Notes: a model not told the origin generated them from the letters alone. Shown: positions 6,915-13,894, counted from the first letter of the stretch. The stretch: DNA of 14,919 bases from JAVBLK01 sp031553565 (GCA_031553565.1 JAVBLK010000001.1:1-14919); one strand, 5' to 3'. Numbers and translations are program-made.

Positions 6915-8180
6915 ATGGACAACCTCTTTACGGCTGCGGCCAAGACCAGGGCGCCGCTTGCCGACAGGATGCGGCCCGCGACCTTGGACGACTTTGTCGG
7001 CCAGTCGCATATAATCGGCGAAGGTATGGTACTGCGGCGCGCGGTTTTGGCGGATAAATTGGGCAGCTGCATATTTTACGGGCCGCCCGGCTGCGGCAAA
7101 ACTACGCTGGCGCACATAATCGCAGCCAACACAAACAGCGCGTTTGAAAAACTGAATGCGGTCTCCAGCGGCGTCGCCGACGCAAAACGTGTAATTGACG
7201 AGGCGAGAAAACGTCTGGAGATCTCCGGTAAGCGCACGTACCTTCTTTTAGACGAGTGCCACCGCTGGAACAAGGCGCAGTCCGACTGCGTACTGTCGGC
7301 GATAGAGGAGGGAGTGATCGTCTTCATCGGCAGTACTACCGAGAACCCAAACGTTTCGATGACAAAGGCTATCGTTTCGCGCTGCCGTGTTTTCGAGTTC
7401 AAGCCGCTGACGACTGCCGAGATTTCCGCATTCTTGTATAAGGCGGTTAAAAATACCGACAGGGGCTTGGGACGGATGAGCATAAACCTTTTGCCCGACG
7501 CGGCCGATCTTATCGCGTTCACCTCAGGCGGGGATATGCGCAGCGCGCTGAACGCGCTGGAATTGGCGGCTCTCACCACGCCGCCCGACAAAACCGGCGT
7601 TATCGTCATTGATAAGGGTACCGCCGCCGAGAGCATGCAGAAAAAGGCTCTGTCTGTGGACGAAAGCCTGTATTACGATATTTTAAGCGCGTTTTGTAAA
7701 TCTTTACGCGGCAGCGACGAGAACGCCGCGCTGTATTGGGCGAGCCGGCTGATTGAGGCGGGCGTCGATCCGATGCTGATCGCGCGCAGGCTGATCGCGC
7801 ACGCATCCGAGGATGTGGGTATGGCCGACAGCAACGCAAGTATAATGGCCGTAAACGCTATGCTTGCCTTAGAGCGGACGGGTCTGCCCGAAGGGCGGCT
7901 GCCGCTGTTCCATGCGATAATCTATGTGTGCCGCGCGCCAAAGTCAAACGCGGTGGTCAACGCATTGGGCGCAGCGGTTTCGGACGCAAGGGAGGATTCG
8001 GGCGACAATGTCCCGCATCACCTGCGCGACCGCAGCTACGGCCATCCGATCGACGACGGCAGTGTATATAAGTATCCGCACGATTACGGCGGGACCGTAC
8101 AGCAGCAATACCTGCCGGACAGCCGGAAAAACAGAAAATATTATGTTCCGTCAAAAAACGGGCGCGAAAAAGACTTTTGA
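6915..8180 (+). CDS. rarA: Replication-associated recombination protein A (RarA/MgsA, AAA+ ATPase)
   Basis: A 421-aa AAA+ ATPase of the RarA/MgsA/WRNIP1 family, cytosolic, acting at stalled replication forks and on recombination intermediates. It shows PLADRMRP-TLDDFVGQ near the N-terminus, Walker A GPPGCGKT (56-63), Walker B LLLDECHRWNK (Asp113, Glu114), sensor 1 GSTTENP (139-145), the GGDMRSALNALE sensor-2 region (about 205-216), and a full C-terminal tetramerisation domain ending in the family's YKYPHDYGG and QQQYLPD. The usual IH in Walker B is replaced by CH, a minor variant. The frame is open 50 codons further upstream, but family proteins begin just before PLADR, so the ATG at 6915 is chosen. 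A promoter -10 box ends 6 nt before it and no ribosome binding site is present. Confidence 0.93.
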   Translation: MDNLFTAAAKTRAPLADRMRPATLDDFVGQSHIIGEGMVLRRAVLADKLGSCIFYGPPGCGKTTLAHIIAANTNSAFEKLNAVSSGVADAKRVIDEARKRLEISGKRTYLLLDECHRWNKAQSDCVLSAIEEGVIVFIGSTTENPNVSMTKAIVSRCRVFEFKPLTTAEISAFLYKAVKNTDRGLGRMSINLLPDAADLIAFTSGGDMRSALNALELAALTTPPDKTGVIVIDKGTAAESMQKKALSVDESLYYDILSAFCKSLRGSDENAALYWASRLIEAGVDPMLIARRLIAHASEDVGMADSNASIMAVNAMLALERTGLPEGRLPLFHAIIYVCRAPKSNAVVNALGAAVSDAREDSGDNVPHHLRDRSYGHPIDDGSVYKYPHDYGGTVQQQYLPDSRKNRKYYVPSKNGREKDF

Positions 8181-8205
8181 CAGCTTTTACTTCCGCCTCA
8201 AGCGA

Positions 8206-8235
8206 TTGACAATACTATATGTAGTGTGCTATTAT
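8206..8235 (+). promoter_or_regulatory. Sigma-A promoter of the zinc-ribbon gene
   Basis: A perfect TTGACA (8206-8211), an 18-nt spacer and TATTAT (8230-8235), about 50 nt before the ATG. It is among the strongest promoter matches in the window and lies just after rarA. Confidence 0.7.
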
Positions 8236-8259
8236 ATTGCTACATACAATAAGTTGTAT
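8218..8259. promoter_or_regulatory. Two dyads over the zinc-ribbon promoter, probable operator
   Basis: TATGTAG (8218-8224) and CTACATA (8240-8246) are inverted copies that bracket the -10 box. Directly after, ATACAA-TAAG-TTGTAT (8244-8259) is a perfect 6-4-6 dyad near the transcription start. Their positions fit a repressor site. The motif does not match PerR, Fur, Rex or LexA consensus sequences as I know them. Confidence 0.45.
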
Positions 8260-8284
8260 ATAATTATCCAAAGGAGGAACTATT

Positions 8285-8599
8285 ATGTTTAAATGTAACG
8301 TATGCGGGATCGTGTTAAACGAGAAACCGGCGGTGTGCCCGAAGTGCGGGGCAAAGGAATTTACCGGGCTTTCGCAGGAGGCTGCAGCGCTGTATACAAA
8401 GAGCCGCGAGACAGATATCCTTTACATCAAGGCGATCAAGGCCGCCGCAAAGCTTCAGTCGCTCTGCGACAAGGGGATCGAGCTGAACCTTGACCCGAAC
8501 TGCGTCAGCGCGTTCACCAAGATCAAGGCGGCTGCATACCTGACCGAGCAGATGTCGAAGGCGGAGCTTATTTCTCACGCCGCTAAAGGCAAGTTTTAA
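8285..8599 (+). CDS. Small zinc-ribbon/rubredoxin-like protein with helical tail
   Basis: A 104-aa protein. The N-terminus carries CNVC (Cys4, Cys7) and CPKC (Cys18, Cys21) with a 10-residue spacer, a short rubredoxin-like or zinc-ribbon knuckle that would bind iron or zinc. Residues ~30-100 are Ala- and Lys-rich and helical in character, with no membrane segment. The knuckle resembles the rubredoxin-like end of the rubrerythrin encoded 340 bp downstream (CRNC...CPTC), so a redox or electron-transfer role beside it is possible but unproven. The ATG has a consensus AAAGGAGG (8270-8277) 7 nt upstream, and the promoter is strong. It could equally be a zinc-ribbon adaptor protein with no redox role. 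Confidence 0.8.
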   Translation: MFKCNVCGIVLNEKPAVCPKCGAKEFTGLSQEAAALYTKSRETDILYIKAIKAAAKLQSLCDKGIELNLDPNCVSAFTKIKAAAYLTEQMSKAELISHAAKGKF

Positions 8600-8607
8600 C
8601 GGCGGAC

Positions 8608-8678
8608 TGGCGGCGGGACCGGGTGAAGACCGGAATTGCCGGCTTTCGCTGTACGTATGTACGGCAGGCCTGCCGCCA
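8608..8678 (+). other. GC-rich branched inverted-repeat structure, function unknown
   Basis: The outer arms TGGCGGCGGG (8608-8617) and CCTGCCGCCA (8669-8678) pair over 10 bp with one G-U. They enclose CCGG-aattg-CCGG (8630-8642) and GCTGTAC-gtat-GTACGGC (8648-8665, 7 bp with one G-U). There is no T-run after it, so it is not a normal terminator. It starts 9 nt after the zinc-ribbon stop codon and could be an mRNA 3' structure, a small RNA or a REP-like DNA repeat. The rest of the gene-free stretch 8600-8942 holds foldback copy B and the rubrerythrin upstream region. Confidence 0.45.
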
Positions 8679-8725
8679 AACGGCTATTTATCGCCGCTGC
8701 CTTGTGCCAACCGTAAAACGCTTTT

Positions 8726-8878
8726 GGAATCGCTGAATATTAATTTATAGCCGCGTCTTTTTTGCCTGAAAATGCCTTCTTTACTTAGCAAATAGTTCTA
8801 CTATTTGCTGCAAAAACAAGTCATTTCCCGGGCTAAAAAATACTTGCTCTAAATTGATCTCATTTATTCATCGCTTCC
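8726..8878 (-). mobile_element. MITE-like foldback element, family 1 copy B (degenerate)
   Basis: A 153-bp element in the orientation opposite to copies A and D. The ends GGAATCGCTGAAT and (complement of the right end) GGAAGCGATGAAT are diverged from the GTAAASGCTGA consensus. The flanks TTTT and TTAT are only a partial match. The interior is clearly homologous to copy C, including the identical apical hairpin GCAAATAG-TTCTA-CTATTTGC at about 8789-8808. The eroded ends suggest the oldest of the four insertions. It sits between the zinc-ribbon and rubrerythrin genes. Confidence 0.7.
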
Positions 8879-8942
8879 TTATGTTTCACGGTTAAAAACT
8901 TATATTAAGTACAAACTATATTGTAAAAGGAAGTATACATTT

Positions 8943-9488
8943 ATGGGAATGAATCCGAAACTTAAGGGAACACAGACAGAAAAGAATCTCAGGGCGGCGT
9001 TTTCGGGCGAGTCCGAGGCGCGCAATAAGTACACCTATTTCGCGTCAGTCGCAAAGAAAGAGGGTTACGAGCAGATGGCGGCAATTTTCCTGGAGACGGC
9101 GGCAAACGAAAAGGAACACGCCGAGCTCTGGTTTAAGGAATTGGGCGGCATAGGCAATACCGCCGACAACTTGAAAGCGGCGGCCGGCGGCGAAAATTAC
9201 GAATGGACGACTATGTACAAGGAATTTGCCGAAACCGCGAAAAAGGAAGGTTTCCCCGATATCGCGGCGCGTATGGAGCGCGTTGCGGCCATCGAGAAGA
9301 CGCATGAGGAAAGGTACAATCTGCTGCTTAAGAATTTGGAAAGCGGCAAGGTTTTCAAACGCGAAACCGAACAGGTCTGGGTTTGCCGCAATTGCGGAAT
9401 GCACGTCACCGGTAAGAACGCGCCCGAACTTTGCCCGACATGCTCGCACCCGAAATCATATTTCGAGGTCGAGTCGCCTGTCAAGTAA
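8943..9488 (+). CDS. rbr: Rubrerythrin
   Basis: A 181-aa rubrerythrin, a cytosolic NAD(P)H-linked peroxide reductase of anaerobes. The N-terminal four-helix ferritin-like domain (about 9-140) carries the diiron ligands Glu23 (GESEARNKY), Glu56 and His59 (ANEKEH), Glu97, and Glu118 and His121 (IEKTH). The C-terminal rubredoxin-like domain holds Cys148, Cys151, Cys164 and Cys167. All key residues and both domains are intact and the length is normal. The ATG at 8943 is chosen over the one two codons later because AAAGGAAG at 8925-8932 lies 10 nt upstream. No convincing promoter or PerR box could be identified in the 64 bases between copy B and the start. A 6-bp hairpin (TCGAAT/ATTCGA, 9497-9512) follows the stop codon. 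Confidence 0.95.
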   Translation: MGMNPKLKGTQTEKNLRAAFSGESEARNKYTYFASVAKKEGYEQMAAIFLETAANEKEHAELWFKELGGIGNTADNLKAAAGGENYEWTTMYKEFAETAKKEGFPDIAARMERVAAIEKTHEERYNLLLKNLESGKVFKRETEQVWVCRNCGMHVTGKNAPELCPTCSHPKSYFEVESPVK

Positions 9489-9535
9489 CAAGCCGGTCGA
9501 ATATGGATTCGAGCGCGTCTGTTGCGGATTTTCGT

Positions 9536-9708
9536 AGGAGTGGTCAAATTTGCGGAGATATCTTTTGGCGTCTTTTTGGCTCTGAACAGTCAACGGCATA
9601 TAAATGCCTAAAATTTTAACGCATAGCTCTGCTATGAGCTAAAAATTTTGCAGTTCTGCCCTCAAAAATCCATCCAAAATCTTATTCTCCACAAAAATGT
9701 CCACTCCT
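9536..9708. mobile_element. MITE-like foldback element, family 2, with 8-bp target duplication
   Basis: A 173-bp imperfect palindrome with ends AGGAGTGG (9536-9543) and CCACTCCT (9701-9708). It is flanked by perfect 8-bp direct repeats ATTTTCGT at 9528-9535 and 9709-9716, the signature of transposition. The inverted similarity continues inward for about 60 bp on each side and closes in an apical hairpin, CATAGC-TCT-GCTATG (9622-9636). No protein is encoded, so it would need a transposase from elsewhere. Its right flank ends 8 bp upstream of the -35 box of the ABC operon. Confidence 0.82.
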
Positions 9709-9723
9709 ATTTTCGTGCGCCGC

Positions 9724-9753
9724 TTGACATCCTTCAGTTATTGAACGTATACT
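9724..9753 (+). promoter_or_regulatory. Sigma-A promoter of the ABC transporter operon
   Basis: A perfect TTGACA (9724-9729), an 18-nt spacer and TATACT (9748-9753). The predicted start is about 9760, giving a ~65-nt leader. Together with the foldback element this accounts for most of the gene-free stretch 9489-9824. Confidence 0.7.
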
Positions 9754-9779
9754 TAATACGCGCCTATGTGCGCGTATTA
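9754..9779. promoter_or_regulatory. Perfect 10-bp dyad at the ABC operon transcription start, probable operator
   Basis: TAATACGCGC (9754-9763) and GCGCGTATTA (9770-9779) are exact inverted copies around CTATGT. The dyad begins directly after the -10 box and covers +1, the classic place for a repressor. As RNA it would form a hairpin at the extreme 5' end, an alternative role. No regulator gene is present in the window. Confidence 0.55.
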
Positions 9780-9824
9780 TGTTTTATAGCGGTAAAAAGA
9801 AACCAGGCGCGGGAAGGGATGTAT

Positions 9825-10571
9825 ATGTTAAAGATCGAGAATGTCGGGAAAAGCTACCAAAACGATCAGGTTTGGGCGGTGCGCGATCTGTCGCTGCATG
9901 TCAAGCCGGGCGAAATTTTCGGGTTCCTCGGGCCGAACGGCGCGGGCAAGACTACTACGATCAAGATGCTTACGGGGATCTTGCCGTTATCGTACGGGCG
10001 GATCCTTGTAAACGGCTCCGACATAAAGCAGGACGCTATCGCGGCCAAGCGGAACATCGGCTATGTGCCGGACAGCGGCGTGGTATACGACCGTTTGACC
10101 GGCGCGGAATACCTCAATTTTATGGCGGATATATACGGCGTCGGTACGCTTGAGAGGAAGCAGCTGATCGATAAATATCTTACCGTGTTCAGTTTAAAGG
10201 ATGCGGTAAACAGCCAGATAAAGAGCTTTTCGCACGGTATGAAACAAAAGCTGGTGGTGATCGGCGCGCTCTTGCATAATCCTAAGTTATGGGTGCTGGA
10301 CGAGCCGCTGACCGGGCTTGATCCGCAGTCGTCGTTCGAGCTTAAAACAATGATGCGCCGGCATTGCGATGCGGGCAACACCGTATTCTTTTCCACGCAC
10401 GTTCTTGAGGTAGCTGAAAAACTGTGCGACCGAGTGGGGATCATCAACAAAGGGCAGCTTATCATGTGCGGCAGTTTAAAAGAGCTTAAAAAGATGCGCA
10501 GCGACGAGTCGTTAGAGCAGATATTTTTAGAGCTTACCTCGGCCGGCACGGGGATGGAGGCGCAGCTATGA
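9825..10571 (+). CDS. ABC transporter ATP-binding protein
   Basis: A 248-aa nucleotide-binding subunit of an ABC-2 type exporter, located at the inner face of the membrane. It shows Walker A GPNGAGKT (36-43), a signature of the type FSHGMKQK (135-142), Walker B LWVLDEP (Asp159, Glu160), the D-loop GLD, and the H-loop His192 in FFSTH. The Q-loop glutamine is replaced (GYVPDSG), as is common in this subfamily. The open frame runs far upstream, but the ATG at 9825 is chosen because GGAAGGG (9812-9818) lies 6 nt before it. The ATG at 9819 would leave no spacing. The stop codon overlaps the permease start (ATGA), so the pair is translationally coupled. The substrate cannot be inferred. Confidence 0.92.
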   Translation: MLKIENVGKSYQNDQVWAVRDLSLHVKPGEIFGFLGPNGAGKTTTIKMLTGILPLSYGRILVNGSDIKQDAIAAKRNIGYVPDSGVVYDRLTGAEYLNFMADIYGVGTLERKQLIDKYLTVFSLKDAVNSQIKSFSHGMKQKLVVIGALLHNPKLWVLDEPLTGLDPQSSFELKTMMRRHCDAGNTVFFSTHVLEVAEKLCDRVGIINKGQLIMCGSLKELKKMRSDESLEQIFLELTSAGTGMEAQL

Positions 10572-12271
10572 GACAATTCCTTTCGCTTGCTTCCGTACTG
10601 TTTAAGGCGCGCTATAATTTCCGCGGCCTCAGCAAAAAGGCACGCGCGGCAGGCGGCGGCTCGCAAAAATCGGACCGTACCTGGATAATGGTTTTGGCGC
10701 TGGGCATCCTGTTTGTGCCTGTCATAATCCTGGCTGTCTTCGGCATTGCGGCTGTGACGCCGGGAATGCAGGCAAGCGGCGCGCTGACCGAGCTGATGCT
10801 GCTTTTCTATATCGTCGTTATGCTGATCATATTGATATTCGGCATAATCAATATGCTTTCATATGTTTATTTTAACCGCGACGCGGAATTTTTGGCGTCG
10901 CTTCCGGTAAGCCCATGGAAAATATTCCTGTGCAAGCTTTTTATTGTATATATCAGCGAGATCGCGCTGTCGCTTATATTTATCATACCCGTAAACCTGA
11001 CGATCGGCATAGTGTCGGGGCAGGGCGTATTGTTTTATTTAGGCACTCTGTTAAGCGTTATACTTGTGCCCGCGCTGCCTGTCTTGCTTGCCTCGATCCT
11101 GGCGATACCGCTTATGTTTATAGTATCGTTTTTCCGTAACCGCGGCGCGGTCACGTCTATCGCCGTACTGCTGCTTTTCGGCGGGGTCTTTGCGGCGTAC
11201 TACTACTTCTATTTTCAGATCCTGAAAATGCCGGAGGGCGGGATCGAAAATCCCTTGGCGGGGCTTATCGCAGGCATTGCGTCATTGAAAAACGTTTTTT
11301 ATCCTGTGACCGCGCTGATACGCTTTTGCTTATCGGAAAGCGTCTTCGGGCTTGAACCCGCGGTGTCGGCGCTTGTAAATATACTGATAGTGATCGGCTG
11401 TTATGCCCTGATGCTGTTAGCCGCAGGCATTATTTCGAATATCGTCTATCAGCGCAGCGTTATCAGCCAATCGTCCGGCGCAAAGAAAAAAAGCGAAAAG
11501 GCAGCCGCATATAAAAACACCGGCGTTCTGTCCGCACTGATGGTCAAGGAATGGCGCTCGCTGCTGCGCGAGTCCGCATTCGCGTTCCAATGCCTCTCAG
11601 GTCTTGTGATCGGGCCGATAATAACGGTAGTGTTCGGCCTGCAATTCGGGGGCGCAGATCTTTTTACTGACGGGAGCGGCGCGGTTACAGATGCCCAGGC
11701 AATATTTAACGCAAATTTCCCGGTCGCGCTGCTGATTTTTGTTTGTGTGTTTGCTTGCGCGGGGATGAACGTTGCCGCCTGCAGCGCGATATCCCGCGAG
11801 GGCAAAAATTTTTACATCACCAAAATTATGCCTGTGCCGTACAAGCAGCAGATAAAGGCAAAGCTGTATATAGGCGTGTTTATCAGTCTGGCCGCGTCGT
11901 TTATTTCGGCTGTGACCGGAGTTATACTGATGAAGCTCCCGTTCTGGCAGTTCTTTTTGATTTTCGGGTTTTTAGCTGTATATTGTTATACCTTCGCCTG
12001 TTTCGCAGTAAGGTTTGACCTGAAAAAACCCAGGCTTAGCTGGTCGACGCCCAACGAAGCGGTCAAGAATACCCGCAGCTCGACTGTGCCGATATTGATC
12101 AATATGCTTATCGGAATCCTTTTGATGGGAGTTGCAATTGTGTTTATGCTTTTCGGGCTGATGATCGTTATGTGGATAGTGCTGTATCTTGCGGTGCTGG
12201 GGTTTGCATGGCTGTTCCACCGGATGCTGTTTAAAAACCTGGACAGAGCTTACGAGGCGATAGAGGTTTAA
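10568..12271 (+). CDS. ABC-2 type transporter permease, about 12 membrane segments
   Basis: A 567-aa integral membrane partner of the preceding ATPase. Hydrophobic segments lie near 39-62, 73-99, 118-146, 155-188, 193-216, 265-294, 340-358, 383-407, 432-454, 459-481 and 505-548, some of which may be two helices. The two halves look like an internal duplication: each has a soluble loop with a cytoplasmic coupling-type motif, FLASLPVSPWKIFLCKL (108-124) and ITKIMPVPYKQQIKAKL (417-433). A KAR/KEWRSLLRE-type amphipathic segment precedes each half. This matches large fused permeases of Firmicutes ABC-2 exporters of unknown substrate. Its TAA stop lies within the flanking TTAA of foldback copy C. 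Confidence 0.85.
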   Translation: MRQFLSLASVLFKARYNFRGLSKKARAAGGGSQKSDRTWIMVLALGILFVPVIILAVFGIAAVTPGMQASGALTELMLLFYIVVMLIILIFGIINMLSYVYFNRDAEFLASLPVSPWKIFLCKLFIVYISEIALSLIFIIPVNLTIGIVSGQGVLFYLGTLLSVILVPALPVLLASILAIPLMFIVSFFRNRGAVTSIAVLLLFGGVFAAYYYFYFQILKMPEGGIENPLAGLIAGIASLKNVFYPVTALIRFCLSESVFGLEPAVSALVNILIVIGCYALMLLAAGIISNIVYQRSVISQSSGAKKKSEKAAAYKNTGVLSALMVKEWRSLLRESAFAFQCLSGLVIGPIITVVFGLQFGGADLFTDGSGAVTDAQAIFNANFPVALLIFVCVFACAGMNVAACSAISREGKNFYITKIMPVPYKQQIKAKLYIGVFISLAASFISAVTGVILMKLPFWQFFLIFGFLAVYCYTFACFAVRFDLKKPRLSWSTPNEAVKNTRSSTVPILINMLIGILLMGVAIVFMLFGLMIVMWIVLYLAVLGFAWLFHRMLFKNLDRAYEAIEV

Positions 12272-12428
12272 GTAAACGCTGAAAATTTAAGAATAATTTA
12301 CAGCGGCGTCTTTTTCGCCTGAAAACGTCTTCTTTTATTGCAAATAGTTCTACTATTTGCTGCAAAAACAAGCCGTTTTCATACTGAAAAATACTTGCTC
12401 TAAATTAACCTATTTATTCAGCGTTTAC
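12272..12428 (-). mobile_element. MITE-like foldback element, family 1 copy C
   Basis: A 157-bp element with well-preserved ends GTAAACGCTGAA and TTCAGCGTTTAC (perfect inverted repeats), flanked on both sides by TTAA (12268-12271 and 12429-12432). The arms pair imperfectly up to the apical hairpin GCAAATAG-TTCTA-CTATTTGC. It is reversed relative to copies A and D. It starts directly at the permease stop codon and ends about 34 bp before the next gene, and no separate promoter for that gene was recognised. Confidence 0.82.
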
Positions 12429-12465
12429 TTAAGGCGATCCGGAATCACCATATTCAAGGGGAATT

Positions 12466-12822
12466 ATGACGAAAGAAGAAATAAAGAAATACATTGAAAG
12501 CAAGCCGTGCGCCATTTACGGCTATCAGGCCGACTGGGGCTGCGACAAGGCGACGCTTTTTGACAAGATGTTCGCGTTTGTCGGCAGCGATAACAAGGGT
12601 ACGCCTATTCTGAACCTTAAATGCGAGCCCGCGCTGGCCGTAGTTTTGCGCGACGATTATCAGGGTAAGATCATACCCGGCTATTATTCAAACAAAACCC
12701 ACTGGAATTCGCTCTTGTATGAGGAGTTGGACGACAAGTTAATAAAAAATCTGATCGACCAAAGCTACGAGCTGATAAAAGTCGCGCTGCCTAAAGCACT
12801 GCGCGGCAAACTGACGGAATAA
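12466..12822 (+). CDS. MmcQ/YjbR family protein
   Basis: A 118-aa cytosolic protein resembling the MmcQ/YjbR family (formerly DUF419). It has an N-terminal EEIKKYIESKPCA helix, KMFAFVG, LNLKCEPALA, IIPGYYSNKTHWNSL, and a C-terminal LIKNLIDQSYELI helix, in the family order. The fold is a small DNA-binding-like alpha/beta domain with no established biochemical role. The ATG follows AAGGGG (12456-12461) with a short 4-nt spacing. It may be transcribed by read-through from the ABC operon across foldback copy C. It is convergent with the next gene, with only 16 bases between the stop codons and no clear terminator. Confidence 0.82.
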   Translation: MTKEEIKKYIESKPCAIYGYQADWGCDKATLFDKMFAFVGSDNKGTPILNLKCEPALAVVLRDDYQGKIIPGYYSNKTHWNSLLYEELDDKLIKNLIDQSYELIKVALPKALRGKLTE

Positions 12823-12838
12823 TTATGCCGGCACACCG

Positions 12839-13570
12839 TCAACGTGCCAAATGCGCCTTTGGCAGGAACCCCTCAAAAATAATATTATCGCAGAATTCCA
12901 TAACCAGATCGTAATCGGCAAATGAGCGCACCGTCCAGGCCAGCACGGGCAGGCCGCATCTGGTGACCCAGCGGTTGGGGAGCGCCGTGAAGTCATACGC
13001 GATAAAGTCCGGCTTGGAAAACTTGTTCATCATCAGCCGTTTTAAAAAGAATTTCTTGGCACGGGAAAGATCGGAATTTTTGTAAAGTGAGGAAAGCTGT
13101 CCGCGCAGGATATGGGGCGCGTTCTTTTTAAAGTATTCCATGGAATAGGGATTAAACGACTGGACGGCGACGTCGCCCTTGTATCCGTCTAATATTTTGA
13201 TTATCGATTGCTCCAGGGAACCGACCTTATTGGTGTTTTTAATCTCTATCAGTAACGGGACACGGCCGCTTATCGCCGCAAGAACCTCGGAAAGCAGGGG
13301 AATGCCCTGATCGGACTTCAGCAGCTTCAGGCCTTTGATATCCTCATGCTTCAGGTTGCTTAAATAACCGTCAGTGCCGGTCATACGCGACAGTCCTTCA
13401 TCGTGAAAAACAACGACTGTGCCGTCGTCTAATCCGCGTACGTCCAGCTCTATCGCAAATCCGCGGTCTGCGGCGTTCAAAAACGCCGCCAAGGAATTTT
13501 CAGGATATTTTTCATTATGCAGCCCGCGGTGCGCAATGGGTATTTTGGTCAGCCACAGATCAGAAACCAT
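12839..13570 (-). CDS. Glycerophosphodiester phosphodiesterase (GDPD family)
   Basis: A 243-aa GDPD-type TIM-barrel enzyme, predicted to hydrolyse glycerophosphodiesters to glycerol 3-phosphate and an alcohol. Catalytic and metal residues are visible: His14-Arg15 (AHRG), Glu24-Asn25, Glu41 and Asp43 (IELDV), His56 (VFHDE) and Glu109 (LLIEIK). There is no signal peptide or membrane segment, so it is probably cytosolic, unlike secreted GlpQ enzymes. The start is the ATG at 13568-13570. Only a weak CGGGAA-type ribosome site lies about 11 nt upstream, but the catalytic N-terminus leaves no other good start. Its upstream region holds a promoter and four phased repeats. Confidence 0.9.
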   Translation of the reverse strand: MVSDLWLTKIPIAHRGLHNEKYPENSLAAFLNAADRGFAIELDVRGLDDGTVVVFHDEGLSRMTGTDGYLSNLKHEDIKGLKLLKSDQGIPLLSEVLAAISGRVPLLIEIKNTNKVGSLEQSIIKILDGYKGDVAVQSFNPYSMEYFKKNAPHILRGQLSSLYKNSDLSRAKKFFLKRLMMNKFSKPDFIAYDFTALPNRWVTRCGLPVLAWTVRSFADYDLVMEFCDNIIFEGFLPKAHLAR

Positions 13571-13605
13571 ATATTTATTCGTTCCCGTAAAAAAAATTCA
13601 TCAAA

Positions 13606-13626
13606 CGCGGTGTTTTTAAAACCGCG
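13606..13626 (-). other. Hairpin at the 5' end of the phosphodiesterase mRNA
   Basis: CGCGGT (13606-13611) and ACCGCG (13621-13626) pair, with further T/A pairing in the loop. It lies at the predicted transcription start of the minus-strand promoter. Nine bases later on that strand comes a run of eight T, so a weak attenuator is conceivable. Confidence 0.35.
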
Positions 13627-13631
13627 ATTAC

Positions 13632-13660
13632 ATTTTACATCATCGCAAAGCGTTTTGCAA
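13632..13660 (-). promoter_or_regulatory. Sigma-A promoter of the phosphodiesterase gene
   Basis: On the minus strand, TTGCAA (13655-13660), a 17-nt spacer and TAAAAT (13632-13637), about 60 nt before the ATG. Confidence 0.55.
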
Positions 13661-13698
13661 GTATTACTTTTACGTTATGGTAAATAAACTAAAAACGC

Positions 13699-13736
13699 GG
13701 TGTATCGCCGGTGTATCTTTGGTATAAAACGGTATA
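13699..13736. promoter_or_regulatory. Four phased GGTRTA direct repeats, possible activator-binding array
   Basis: GGTGTA at 13699 and 13710, then GGTATA at 13721 and 13731, start 11, 11 and 10 bases apart, so all lie on one face of the helix. The array is about 38 bp upstream of the -35 box of the minus-strand phosphodiesterase promoter and about 160 bp upstream of the plus-strand gene at 13895. The spacing is typical of direct-repeat sites of OmpR/PhoP-type response regulators. The remainder of 13571-13894 shows nothing recognisable apart from the promoter and hairpin listed. Confidence 0.45.
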
Positions 13737-13894
13737 AACTGCCCGCCCGGTAGGTTCGCTGCGGCCTGCGTTTTTATCCCGATAAGAAAAATGCCCGTAT
13801 ATTAAAATCGGCTAAAAAATCCTCCGCTCCGAAAAATATCACCATTCATATGATAGAATATGATCATGGTAAGCGGAAAACGGAGGTACGAAAA

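Noticed and set aside
7076..7636. A 186-aa minus-strand frame within rarA
   Set aside because: The plus strand encodes an intact RarA here. The antisense frame has no motifs and is explained by GC-rich codon bias.
12845..12864. TGCCAAA/TTTGGCA hairpin near the convergent gene ends
   Set aside because: It lies inside the phosphodiesterase coding region and lacks a T-run on either strand, so it is not called as a terminator.
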